Assembly (NCBI GenBank): GCA_963750895.1
Contig: CAVVSD010000008.1
Coordinates: 1,178,001 to 1,242,000 of the forward strand
Direction of reading: 5' to 3'
Length of the DNA stretch: 64,000 nt
DNA from: CAVVSD01 sp963750895
GTDB taxonomy: Bacteria > Actinomycetota > Thermoleophilia > Solirubrobacterales > Solirubrobacteraceae
Positions 7,799 to 17,986 of the stretch are shown here, piece by piece. Each line of letters begins with the position of its first letter. Within the stretch, counting starts at the first letter, position 1. Under the pieces are notes generated by a model. It worked only from the letters and a program-made list of their open reading frames with translations. It had not been told where the DNA came from and made no database searches. The position numbers were made by a program, and so were the translations under genes.

Positions 7799-8270
7799 TG
7801 CGATCACCTTCCAGGTCGAGCTGCATCGGGACGTGCGGGCCGAGGAGCGGATCGACGTAGCGCTCGCCCGCGGCCACGAAGCCCGCGCGGCCGTAGAAGA
7901 CGAGCGCGCCGATCCGCGCGTTGCACCAGACGAGGCTCGCGCCCTGCTCGCGCGCGTGACGTACCGCCGCATCGAGGACGAGGGCGCCCACGCCCCGCCC
8001 CCGCTCCTCGTCGGCGGTGGCCATCCCGCGCAGGCGCCATGCGCCGGGGCGACCCGGCGCCCACGGGCAGGCCTGCGGTGAGATCGTCGCGATCCCGACG
8101 ATCGCGCCGCCGGCGTCGCGTGCGCCGAGGTGTGCCGCTCGCGGGTCGTCGTCGCCGCCGAGGACGACCGCGTCGCCCTCCTGGTGCGGGCGCAGGACCC
8201 GTTTGCGCAGCGGCCACGTCTCCTCCGCGGCGATCGGCACGACGTCGATCGAGGACGCGGCGGAGCTCAC
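7791..8270 (-). CDS. GNAT family N-acetyltransferase
   Basis: A 159-residue single-domain GNAT. The acetyl-CoA binding loop is visible as RGMATADEERGRGVGALVLD (motif A, R/Q-x-x-G-x-G/A), followed by LVWCNARIGALVFYGRAGF (motif B). The GTG at 8270 overlaps the stop of the upstream small membrane protein (GTGA), and the stop overlaps the glycosyltransferase start by 8 bp, so flhF, the small membrane protein, this gene and the glycosyltransferase form one translationally coupled run. It may acetylate an amino sugar or a protein; the substrate is unknown. Confidence 0.8.
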   Translation of the reverse strand: MSSAASSIDVVPIAAEETWPLRKRVLRPHQEGDAVVLGGDDDPRAAHLGARDAGGAIVGIATISPQACPWAPGRPGAWRLRGMATADEERGRGVGALVLDAAVRHAREQGASLVWCNARIGALVFYGRAGFVAAGERYVDPLLGPHVPMQLDLEGDRSG

Positions 8271-8629
8271 GCGGGCCCGGCGTCGTCGGCCTGCTGTGCC
8301 GCCTCGCGCTCGGCCTGACGGCGCTCCTCCGTGCGTCTGCGCATGACCTCGAGCTCGGCCTTGGCCAGGTGCGACCACACCGCCACCGCCGCCATCCATG
8401 CCACGAGATAGCAGACGATCCCGGCGCCGAGGCCGCGCAGGAGCGAGTCGAACCACGGGACGCCGGCGCTGCGCGACAGGAGCGTCACCGCCACGAACCC
8501 GATGAGCCCTGCCCACGACTTGGCCAGCCCGATCTGCGACTTCGCCCGTGGGTGGTTGGCGAGCCGGGGGACGGTGTCGGGCTCCTCGACGGCCCCGCCC
8601 TTCCCTTTCTCCTTCTTCTCCTTGGCCAC
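8267..8629 (-). CDS. Small two-helix membrane protein downstream of flhF
   Basis: 120 residues with no family I recognise. It has a basic N-terminus (MAKEKKEKGKGGA), then two hydrophobic segments (WAGLIGFVAVTLLS and GLGAGIVCYLVAWMAAVAV), then a charged, probably helical tail (EVMRRRTEERRQAEREAAQQ). The GTG at 8629 is 6 bp after the flhF stop, where many bacteria have the MinD-like flhG; no flhG is present here. It might be a membrane partner of FlhF, but this rests on position only. Confidence 0.6.
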   Translation of the reverse strand: MAKEKKEKGKGGAVEEPDTVPRLANHPRAKSQIGLAKSWAGLIGFVAVTLLSRSAGVPWFDSLLRGLGAGIVCYLVAWMAAVAVWSHLAKAELEVMRRRTEERRQAEREAAQQADDAGPA

Positions 8630-8634
8630 CGTGG

Positions 8635-10144
8635 TCAGCCCGTGAGGGCGCGGGCCAGCGCGGCGGCGTCCGCCGGGTGGACTGCGAGATCGGGGCGCCC
8701 GGCCGCCGCCGTGCTGGCCACGAACGTGATCGGGCATGCGGCGTCGATCGCCGCCTGGAGGACCGCGCCCAGGTGCAGCGGATCGCTGGGGTCGCCGAGC
8801 GCGAGGCGATGCGGGCGCAGGATCTGCATGAGCGCCGCGGCCGACGGCCCGCCGCCCGGGCCGAGGGCCAGGTGCAGCTCGTGCGGGCCCAGCGCACCCA
8901 GGTCGCTCGCGAGGCGGCCGGCGTCGTCGGGCGTCACGGGGGCGGTGTCGACGAGCACGAGGGCGTCGTGGCCGAGCAGGCGCACGTGCGTGGCGGCGTC
9001 GGCGCCGTCCGTGGCGGCGTGCACGGGCACGCCGAGCGGCGCGAGCGCGGCGGCGAGCGCGCGCCCGCCGTCGGCGGTCCGCAAGGCGACGCACGCGACA
9101 TCGAGCGTGGTGCGCGTGGCGTAGGCGCCCGCGATGCCGGCGACGAGGCGCGGCGCGCCGGACCCCGCCGCACCGGCGAGCACGACCGTCCGCGGGCCGG
9201 GGCCCGACAGCGTCGCGACCGGGATGCGCGCGGCGAGCTGGGACGCCACCGCGCCCGGCAGCGTCGCGACCGGCTCGAGCGGGAGGCGGTGCAGGAGGGC
9301 GTCGTCGACGACGGTGGCGGCGAGTGCGGGCTCGAGCCCGCGACTGCTGAGCGTGGTGATGAGGTGGCGCGCGGCCTGCGGGCGGGCGACCGCCGCGGGC
9401 GGCGCGGGCGTGACGGCTGGGGCGACCGGGGGCGGGGGCGCGGGCTCCGGGGTGGGCGTCGGCGGCTCCCACGCCGGAGCGGCCGCCACGGGCTCGGGCT
9501 CCGGCTCGGGCTCCGGCTCGGGCTCCGGCTCGGGCTCGGTCGACGGGTTCAGGCTCCGGGACCGGGATGGCGTCGACCTGCGGGCTCGTCACGATCGGCT
9601 CGGTCGGCGGCGGCGGCGGCGCGGGCGCACGGTGCGCCGCCAGCGCGTCGCGCATGAGCTCCTCGGCGTTGGGGAACGCGTCGCCGGCCAGCGCGGCCGG
9701 CACGCCCTCCGGCACGCCGTTCTCGGCAGGCGACGGCGCCGGATCGGGCACGCCGGCGGCGTTGAGGTAGGCGGCGAACGGCGAGTTGGGCGGCGGGTCG
9801 GCGGGGGGCGGCGGCGGCGCCGCGGCGACCGGGGGCGGCGTCGGCACAGCCGCGGCCGTCACCTCGGGGACCGGCGCCGGCTCCTCCGCGGGCACGCTCG
9901 TGAACCGGGGTGACGGCGTGACGATCGCGTCCTCCTCCGGATCGCCCGCGAACCACTCGACCCCCAGCGACGACTGTCCCCGCCGGGCCTCGATCTCGAC
10001 GGTGCGCTTCTGGAAGAACCCGGCCACGCCTCCCGTGAGCCCCTCGCGCTGCCGGACGACGACGGCATCGTCGCCGAGCTCGGCGCGGATGCGGGGCAGC
10101 AGCTCCTCCAGGGAGCCGCCACGGTACGTACGGGTCTCGCTCAT
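8635..10144 (-). CDS. flhF: Flagellar SRP-type GTPase FlhF, with degenerate GTPase motifs (frameshifted as read)
   Basis: The N-terminus matches FlhF closely (ETRTYRGGSLEELLPRIRAE, VVVRQREGLTGGVAGFFQKR). A long Pro/Ala linker follows, then the NG domain (RHLITTLSSRGLEPALAATV onward). The two halves are in different frames; the shift is at about 9540, where GTCGACC appears to have one extra C ahead of an EP-repeat stretch. In the G domain the expected P-loop GxxGxGKTT reads GAAGSGAPR, without the lysine or Thr residues, and DTAG reads DTAP. The fold seems kept but GTP hydrolysis is unlikely. Family role: setting flagellar number and site. It lies downstream of flhA with a 304-bp gap. Confidence 0.82.
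9490..9538 (-). repeat. 12-bp tandem repeat encoding Glu-Pro repeats
   Basis: About four copies of a GGGCTCCGGCTC unit encode alternating Glu and Pro in the FlhF linker. The reading-frame break of flhF is at its edge, so this is a likely place for slippage or an assembly error. Confidence 0.7.
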
Positions 10145-10448
10145 TGCGGGTCGGCCTCAGTGCGCTCGAAGGCTTGCGACGAAGGCTACGACCAAACCGC
10201 CCCTTTTCCTGCCGGTTCCCCTTGCGGTCGACGCCTCCATGGCGCCGCAATGCGTCCCGCAGGCGCCGGAGCGACCGGCACCTCACGGGACGCATTGCAA
10301 TGCCGGCGCAGCCGGCACGATCACCCGGCCTGCCGCAGCCGTCCCCTCAGACGGCGACCCGGTCGTGGAGCCCCCTCAGGCACCACGACGAGCGCACGGC
10401 AAGCCGGGTCATCGCGCGGGCGACGACCGGCACCTCGACCGATCCGCG
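10145..10448. other. flhA-flhF intergenic region with a large imperfect palindrome
   Basis: A 304-bp gap inside an otherwise tightly packed operon. It contains 13-bp arms GCAATGCGTCCCG (10247-10259) and their complement (10286-10298), an inner imperfect hairpin GGCGCCGG / CCGGCACC, then a separate 7-bp hairpin TGCCGGC-GCA-GCCGGCA (10301-10317). A short frame of about 17 codons on the minus strand has no recognisable product. I see no promoter of the sigma-28 type here. It could be an attenuator, an mRNA-processing site or a small mobile-element remnant. Confidence 0.5.
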
Positions 10449-12526
<2,078 letters not shown>

Positions 12527-12530
<4 letters not shown>

Positions 12531-13594
12531 GCGGCCACCTTCCTGTTCGCGGTGCGGTAGACGAACGCCAGGACCTGCGCCACGGCGTGGAAGAACTCCT
12601 CGGGGATGGCCTGGTCGACCTCCACGGAGGCGTACAGGCCGCGGGCGAGCGGCGGGTTGGGCAGGATCGGCACGCCGTGCTCGCGGGCGATCTCACGGAT
12701 CTTGAGCGCCGTGAGGTCCTGGCCCTTGGCCACGACCGTCGGCGCGAGCATCCCGTCGCCGTACTTCAGCGCGACGGAGAAGTGCGTGGGGTTGGTGACG
12801 ATGACGTCCGCCTGCGGGACCGCGTCCATCATGCGCGCCCGCGACATCTGCATCGCGCGGCGACGCTGGGCGGAGCGGACCTCGGCCGGCAGCGACTGCC
12901 CCTTGCTCTCTTCGCGGATCTCCTGCTTGTCCATGCGTAGCGACTTGTCGAGCTTGTACTTCTGCCAGAAGTAGTCGGCCACGCCGATCAGGAGATAAGC
13001 GAACGCGGCGCGTTTGGCGATGCCGAAGACCATCCCCGCGAGCTGGGCGCCGAGCTCGTGCGGGCCCATGCCCACGAGCGCGCCCATCTCGGGGATCGCC
13101 GGGATCAGCGCGGCGGCCACGATGACACCGACGATGAGGACCTTCGTCACGGACTTCGCGCCCTCCACGAGGGCGTTGGGGCCGAAGATCTGCTTGAAGC
13201 CGGAGACCGGGTTGAGCTTCTTGAACTCGGGCTTCACCGCCTCGGGCGTGATGCGGAAGCGGACCTGCGCGACGTTGGCGACGATGCCGGCGAGGCAGCA
13301 GGCGAAGGCGACCGGCGCGACCGACATGCCGACCTCCTTGGCCACGCTGAGGATCACGGCGCCGATCGAGGCGCGCTGCACGACGTCGGGCGCGTCGGCA
13401 CCGAGCAGCAGCATGTCGTGCATCGCGTCCTGGCAGTGGCCGACGATGCTCGGCCCGGTCGCCGCGAGCGTGAAGAGCCCGGCGAGCAGGACGACCGCGC
13501 CGTTGAGGTCGGCGGACTTCGCGACCTGGCCCTTCTTGCGGGACTCCTCGCGCTTCTTGGGTGTTGCCTTCTCGGTCTTGTCGGAGGCGGACAT
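12527..13594 (-). CDS. flhB: Flagellar export switch protein FlhB
   Basis: 355 residues: four transmembrane helices and a cytosolic autocleavage domain that switches export specificity from hook to filament substrates. The cleavage site NPTH is at residues 268-271 (VIVTNPTHFSVALKY), and the charged start KTEKATPKKREESRKKGQVA is typical. The downstream end PNPPLARGLYASVEVDQAIP is conserved. It starts 4 bp after fliR and overlaps flhA. A stand-alone relative of its C-terminal domain is encoded at 44424-44681. Confidence 0.96.
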
Positions 13595-13598
13595 GGGG

Positions 13599-14384
13599 CT
13601 ACGCGACCTTGAGCGTCTGGAGGGCCTGGAGGACCGACTGCTGCAGCTCGCCGGCGAGCCAGGCGCCGACGAACGGCATCGTCACGCCGATGAGCAGGAG
13701 GCCGATGGTCACCTTGGCGGGGAAGCCGACGGCGAAGACGTTGAGCTGCGGCACGACACGGGAGACGACGCCGAACGCCGCGTCGGTGAGGATCAGCGCG
13801 AGGATGATCGGCCCGGCGACCTGGATGGCGCTGAGGAAGATCGAGGCGAACGCCTGCGAGGCGCCGGCGACCAGCGTGCCGATGGCCGGCGTCTGGTCGA
13901 TGCCGATGACCTCGTAGGTGCGCGCGAGGCCCTGGATGACCCAGGTGTCGCCGCCGATGGCGAGGAAGATCATCAGCCCGATCAGGCTGTACATCCGGGC
14001 GAGGACGGCGTTCTGGTTGCCGGTGATCGGGTCGATCAGGCCGCCGAAGGAGAAGCCGATGAGCGTGTCGAGGAAGGAGCCCGCCACCTCGAGCGCCGCG
14101 AAGAGCGCCGCGAGCGTGTAGGCGTAGGCGGCGCCGACGAGGATCTCCTTGCCCAGGAGGCCGGCGAGGCCCCACGCGTCGGTCGGGAGGTCCGCGCCCT
14201 GCACGACCACCGGGGTCAGCCCGAAGGCGAGGGCGACGGCGACGATGCCGCGCACGCGCCCCGGGATCGACTTGCTCGAGAACAGCGGGGCGAGCACGAA
14301 CAGCGGCGAGATGCGGGCGAGGACCGCGAAGAAGCCCACGACCTGCTGCTCGCCGAACTGGGCGATGAGCTGCTGGACCGTCAC
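13599..14384 (-). CDS. fliR: Flagellar export gate protein FliR
   Basis: 261 residues from GTG 14384 (MTVQQLIAQFGEQQ); the longer frame to 14459 runs through fliQ and is not used. Multiple hydrophobic helices; family motifs include ISPLFVLAPLFSSKSIPGRVR, the SFGGLIDPITGNQNAVLARM block and LNVFAVGFPAKVTIGL near the C-terminus. FliR forms the helical export core with FliP and FliQ. It starts 5 bp after the fliQ stop. Confidence 0.94.
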   Translation of the reverse strand: MTVQQLIAQFGEQQVVGFFAVLARISPLFVLAPLFSSKSIPGRVRGIVAVALAFGLTPVVVQGADLPTDAWGLAGLLGKEILVGAAYAYTLAALFAALEVAGSFLDTLIGFSFGGLIDPITGNQNAVLARMYSLIGLMIFLAIGGDTWVIQGLARTYEVIGIDQTPAIGTLVAGASQAFASIFLSAIQVAGPIILALILTDAAFGVVSRVVPQLNVFAVGFPAKVTIGLLLIGVTMPFVGAWLAGELQQSVLQALQTLKVA

Positions 14385-14389
14385 CCGCG

Positions 14390-14659
14390 TCAGCCGATGA
14401 GGTTCGGGATCGACGTCCAGAGATCCCGGGTGTAGCTCAGGAGCTGGTCGAGCATCCACGGCCCGCCGACGACCATGACGACGACCGTCGCGAGGATCTT
14501 CGGGATGAAGGTGAGCGTCTGCTCCTGGATCTGCGTGACGGCCTGGAAGACGCTGATGATCAGGCCGACGGCGAGACCGACGAGCAGCAGCGGGAGCGCG
14601 ACCTTGAGCGCGAGCTCCATCGCTCCCACGGCGAGGCTGATGACGAGGTCGGTGTCCAT
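14390..14659 (-). CDS. fliQ: Flagellar export gate protein FliQ
   Basis: 89 residues with two hydrophobic helices separated by the conserved FQAVTQIQEQTLTFIPKI segment, typical for FliQ/SpaQ. Starts 1 bp after fliP and is followed by fliR, the standard order of the export core. Confidence 0.95.
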   Translation of the reverse strand: MDTDLVISLAVGAMELALKVALPLLLVGLAVGLIISVFQAVTQIQEQTLTFIPKILATVVVMVVGGPWMLDQLLSYTRDLWTSIPNLIG

Positions 14660-14660
14660 C

Positions 14661-15311
14661 TCAGTGGAAGCTCCGGACGAGCGAGGACAGGACGAGGTTC
14701 CAGCCGTCCACCAGGACGAACAGGAGGATCTTGAACGGCAATGAGATGAAGACCGGTGGCAGCATCATCATCCCGAGCGACATGAGCGTGGAGCTCACGA
14801 CGAGGTCGATCACGAGGAACGGCAGGAAGATCAGGAACCCGATCTGGAAGGCCGTCTTGAGCTCGGAGATGATGAAGGCCGGGATCAGGACGTAGGTCGG
14901 GACGTCCGCGCGGGTCTTCGGCCGGTCGATCTTCGCGAGCTTCACGAACAGCGCGAGGTCGCGGTCGCTCGTCTGCTTGAACATGAACTCGCGGACCGGC
15001 TTCTCCGCGCGCTTGATCGCCTGCTCCTGGTTGATGCTGCCGGCGCGGAGCGGCTTGACGGCGTCCTCGTTGACCGCCTTGATCGTCGGCATCATCACGA
15101 AGATCGTCAGGAACAGCGCGATGCCGACGAGCACCTGGTTCGGCGGCGCGGTCGGCGTGCCGAGGCCGGTGCGGATGAAGCCCAGGACGATGAGGATCCG
15201 GGTGAAGCCCGTGATCGTGAAGAGCGCGGCCGGCACCAGCGTGATGCCGCCGAGCAGGAGGAGGATCTCGACGGCGTTCTGGCCGTCGACCTGCGTGGCC
15301 TGGGCGATCAC
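14661..15311 (-). CDS. fliP: Flagellar export gate protein FliP
   Basis: 216 residues from GTG 15311, which overlaps the fliO stop (GTGA). The length fits FliP proteins without a cleaved signal peptide, as in Gram-positives. Strong signatures: GFTRILIVLGFIRTGLGT, PPNQVLVGIALFLTIFVM, PAFIISELKTAFQIGFLIF and SLGMMMLPPVFISLPFKILL. Forms the export pore with FliQ and FliR. Confidence 0.96.
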   Translation of the reverse strand: MIAQATQVDGQNAVEILLLLGGITLVPAALFTITGFTRILIVLGFIRTGLGTPTAPPNQVLVGIALFLTIFVMMPTIKAVNEDAVKPLRAGSINQEQAIKRAEKPVREFMFKQTSDRDLALFVKLAKIDRPKTRADVPTYVLIPAFIISELKTAFQIGFLIFLPFLVIDLVVSSTLMSLGMMMLPPVFISLPFKILLFVLVDGWNLVLSSLVRSFH

Positions 15312-15898
15312 GCGCGCACCGTGGCCTGGCGGATGCGCTCCAGCGCCTCGCCGATGGTCATCTTGCGCAGGCCGGTCTTCGCCGAGCCGGCGGGCTCGTT
15401 GGGGTCGCTCGGGTCGACGTCGTCGTCGTCCTCGGCGCCCTCCTCGGGGATGAGGCCCGCGGCGCGCGCCTCCTCCTCGGTGTACGTCCGGATCGGCGTG
15501 ACTGCGTGGTCGGCGACGCCGACGAGGACGAGCTCGTTGCCGGCGCGCACGAGGTGCAGCGACCGGTTCGGGCCGAGCGGCACGGTGGCCGTCGTCTCCA
15601 GGCCGCCGCCGACGACGCGCTCCTCGCGGGAGGACTTGACCTGCTTGAGGATCCAGTAGAGGCCGTAGATCACGGCCACGACGACCGCGAGGCCGACGAA
15701 GGTGCGCACCATGTTGCCGCCACCGCCGCCCGTCGCGGCGGTCGCGCCGTCGGCGTTCGTGGAGGGCAGGTTCAGCTTCGTGTCCTCGCCGTAGTCCGAC
15801 GAAGTGGTGGAGGTCGCCGCGAGCGCTGCCGCCGGAGTGGCGAGCAGGCAGGCGGTGACGGCCGTGAGGACGGCCGCGTGGATGCGGGAGAAGCTCAT
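15308..15898 (-). CDS. fliO: Flagellar biosynthesis protein FliO
   Basis: 196 residues. It has an N-terminal signal-like helix (AAVLTAVTACLLATPAAALA), a Ser/Thr/Gly-rich external stretch, one transmembrane helix (FVGLAVVVAVIYGLYWILKQ) and a cytosolic FliO domain (VPLGPNRSLHLVRAGNELVL). FliO assists assembly of the FliP ring. The acidic tail ends in a basic helix. It is the first gene of the export-gate operon, with a sigma-28-type promoter about 40 bp upstream. Confidence 0.88.
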   Translation of the reverse strand: MSFSRIHAAVLTAVTACLLATPAAALAATSTTSSDYGEDTKLNLPSTNADGATAATGGGGGNMVRTFVGLAVVVAVIYGLYWILKQVKSSREERVVGGGLETTATVPLGPNRSLHLVRAGNELVLVGVADHAVTPIRTYTEEEARAAGLIPEEGAEDDDDVDPSDPNEPAGSAKTGLRKMTIGEALERIRQATVRA

Positions 15899-15939
15899 GT
15901 GAGGGGAGGTGACTCGGTGAGGGAGGCGAGTCCACCCCG

Positions 15940-15966
15940 TAGTCGGACGCGGCCCGCCGGACTTGA
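15940..15966 (-). promoter_or_regulatory. Sigma-28-type promoter of the fliO-flhF operon
   Basis: Minus-strand TCAA, 16 bp, CCGACTA. The divergent EAL-HDOD gene starts about 60 bp away and shares this control region. Confidence 0.7.
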
Positions 15967-16023
15967 GGCCACCCTCGGCGACCGATGCTCATGGCGCGTT
16001 CGCCTCCGGTCGATCAGGATGCT

Positions 16024-17205
16024 GTGACGGTGGCTGAGGGGTCTCTCACGCTGGTCGCGCGTCAGCCCATCCTCGAGGTCTCGGGCCGGGTGCACGCGCA
16101 CGAGCTCCTGTTCCGCGGCGAGGGCGACGCCCTCACGGGCGGCGGCGAGCGCGCGACGGCGGCCGTGCTGGTCTCGACGTTCCTGGACGCACGCCTCGAC
16201 GAGGTGACCGCCGGCAAGCCGGTCTGGATCAACGTGAGCCGGGAGTTCCTGCTCGCCGTGGACCCGCTGCCCTTCCCGCCCGCGCGCGTCGTGCTCGAGC
16301 TCCTCGAGGACCAGTACGTCGACACGCTGCTGCTCGACCGCCTCGCGACGCTGCGCCTGGAGGGCTACGAGATCGCGCTGGACGACTTCGCCTGGGCCCC
16401 TGGCGTCGACCCGCTGCTCGACCTCGTGACGCACGTGAAGCTCGACGTGCGGGCCCTCGGCATCGACGGCTTCGCCGAGCACGTGCGCCTGCTGGCCGGG
16501 CGCGACCTCGTGATCCTCGCCGAGAAGGTGGAGACCGCGACCGAGGCCGCGGCCGTCGTCTCGCTCGGCGCGCAGCTGCTGCAGGGCTTCCACTTCGCCC
16601 GCCCCGAGGCGGTGCCCGGCGCGGCGCTGTCGGGCTCGCGCGCCGCCTCCGTGCGCAGCGCGGTGAGCCTGTGCGCGAGCGCGGACTTCGACGAGGTCGA
16701 GCGTGCGCTGCGCAGCGACCCCGCCCTCAGCATGCGCGTGCTGCGCTTCCTGAACTCCGCGGCGGGCCCGACCTCCCACGAGGTCAGCTCGATCCGCCAG
16801 GCGCTCGTGCTCGTCGGGCCGCGCACCGTGGCCCAGTGGGCGGCGACCCTGCTGCTCTCCGACCTCGCCGAGCACCGGCGGGCCGCGCTCGCAGCGGCGC
16901 TGCTGAAGGCGTCGCTGTGCGAGCAGCTCGCCGCGCCGGCGCGCGAGGAGGGCTTCGTCGTCGGGATGCTCTCCGCCCTGGAGGGCCTGCTCGGCGTCCC
17001 CGCCGAGGAGGTCCTCGGCGACCTGCCGATCGCCGTGGGCGTCCGCGACGCCGTCCTGCACAGCACCGGCCCGTTGGGGGCGGTGCTGTCGACGGCGACG
17101 CGCATCGCGGAGGGCACCGGCGCGCAGACGCCGTCCGAGGCCGCCGCCCTGCGCAACGCGCTCGTCTGGGCGGACAGCGCGCTGCCGCCGCGCGAGCCCG
17201 TCTAG
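16024..17205 (+). CDS. EAL-HDOD tandem-domain signalling protein
   Basis: 393 residues from GTG 16024, chosen because AGGA lies 4 bp upstream; ATGs at 15985 and 15991 are alternatives without a ribosome site. Residues 1-200 form an EAL-like domain in which the catalytic EAL reads HELLFRG and the metal ligands are not evident, as in the YuxH group, so c-di-GMP hydrolysis is unlikely. Residues 210-390 form an HDOD domain (LRSDPALSMRVLRFLNSA, SSIRQALVLVGPRTVAQWAA). It is the only plus-strand gene inside the minus-strand run and separates fliN from fliO. A role as c-di-GMP effector or motility adaptor is plausible but not shown. Confidence 0.85.
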   Translation: MTVAEGSLTLVARQPILEVSGRVHAHELLFRGEGDALTGGGERATAAVLVSTFLDARLDEVTAGKPVWINVSREFLLAVDPLPFPPARVVLELLEDQYVDTLLLDRLATLRLEGYEIALDDFAWAPGVDPLLDLVTHVKLDVRALGIDGFAEHVRLLAGRDLVILAEKVETATEAAAVVSLGAQLLQGFHFARPEAVPGAALSGSRAASVRSAVSLCASADFDEVERALRSDPALSMRVLRFLNSAAGPTSHEVSSIRQALVLVGPRTVAQWAATLLLSDLAEHRRAALAAALLKASLCEQLAAPAREEGFVVGMLSALEGLLGVPAEEVLGDLPIAVGVRDAVLHSTGPLGAVLSTATRIAEGTGAQTPSEAAALRNALVWADSALPPREPV

Positions 17206-17206
17206 C

Positions 17207-17512
17207 TCAGGCGGGCCGCGCGGGGCGGATGATCTCGGTGACCCGCAGGCCGAACTCCTCGTCGACCACGATGACCTCGCCGCGGGCGATGGGACGCCCG
17301 TTGACGAGGAGGTCGACGGGCTGATCCGCGGCACGGTCGAGCGTGACGATCGACCCGGGGGCGAGCGCGAGCGCGCCGCCCAGGGTCATGTTCGTCCGGC
17401 CGATCTCCACGGCGACCTCGACCGAGACCGACTCGAGGCGCTCGAGGTCGCCCGCGCCGGGCTGCCCCTCGGGGTTCTCCTGCAGGCTCGGGAGCTCGAT
17501 CTCGTCGCTCAT
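17207..17512 (-). CDS. fliN: Flagellar motor switch protein FliN (short form)
   Basis: 101 residues from ATG 17512 (a GTG three codons earlier is possible). A short acidic N-terminus is followed by the SpoA/FliN domain: VEVAVEIGRTNMTLGGALAL, GSIVTLDRAADQPVDLLVNG and the ending FGLRVTEI. FliN forms the bottom of the C-ring. A second, larger FliN-domain protein (FliY) is encoded at 20023-20868. It is the last gene of the run from motA on. Confidence 0.93.
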   Translation of the reverse strand: MSDEIELPSLQENPEGQPGAGDLERLESVSVEVAVEIGRTNMTLGGALALAPGSIVTLDRAADQPVDLLVNGRPIARGEVIVVDEEFGLRVTEIIRPARPA

Positions 17513-17536
17513 GGGTTGCACGGTATCCGTCGCCGC

Positions 17537-17986
17537 CTACTGGACCGCGACGTCGGTGAAGAGCACCTCGTGCACCTTCACGTCGGTCGTCTTCTTGATC
17601 CGCTTGGCGATCTTCTCCTCGATCTCGTTGCGGTGCTTGGCACCGGTGAGGTCGTCGGCCGTCGAGTCCGTGAGGACGTCGGTGACGATCGCGCGGACCA
17701 GCGGCTCCTGGGTGAGGACGCCGTAGCCCTCGGGGGCCTCGGTGGCGGCGCCGTGTCCGCCGGCGGCGGGAGCGGCCGTGAACCCGTGGTCGAAGACCAG
17801 GGCCACGTTCAGCTTGCCGAAGCGGCCGTCCGAGAGGTTGACGAGGAAGTCCTTGGGCAGGACGTAGACCTCGCCGTGGACCTTCGGCACGGGCTCCTTC
17901 ACCTTGGGCTTGGCGAGCACGAACTTGTACGCGCCGCCTCCCACCAGCAGCAGCACTGGCAGGAGGATCTTCAACTTGGACATCAT
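17537..17986 (-). CDS. fliL: Flagellar basal-body-associated protein FliL
   Basis: 149 residues with one N-terminal transmembrane helix (KILLPVLLLVGGGAYKFVL), then a periplasmic-type FliL domain including LPKDFLVNLSDGRFGKLNVA and a C-terminal helix-strand pair ending VKVHEVLFTDVAVQ. FliL associates with the stator. Overlaps the motB stop by 4 bp (ATGA). Confidence 0.9.
   Translation of the reverse strand: MMSKLKILLPVLLLVGGGAYKFVLAKPKVKEPVPKVHGEVYVLPKDFLVNLSDGRFGKLNVALVFDHGFTAAPAAGGHGAATEAPEGYGVLTQEPLVRAIVTDVLTDSTADDLTGAKHRNEIEEKIAKRIKKTTDVKVHEVLFTDVAVQ

Noticed and set aside
6614..9124. Long plus-strand frames opposite the glycosyltransferase and flhF
   Set aside because: They are Arg/Ala/Gly-rich antisense frames expected in GC-rich DNA and match no family.
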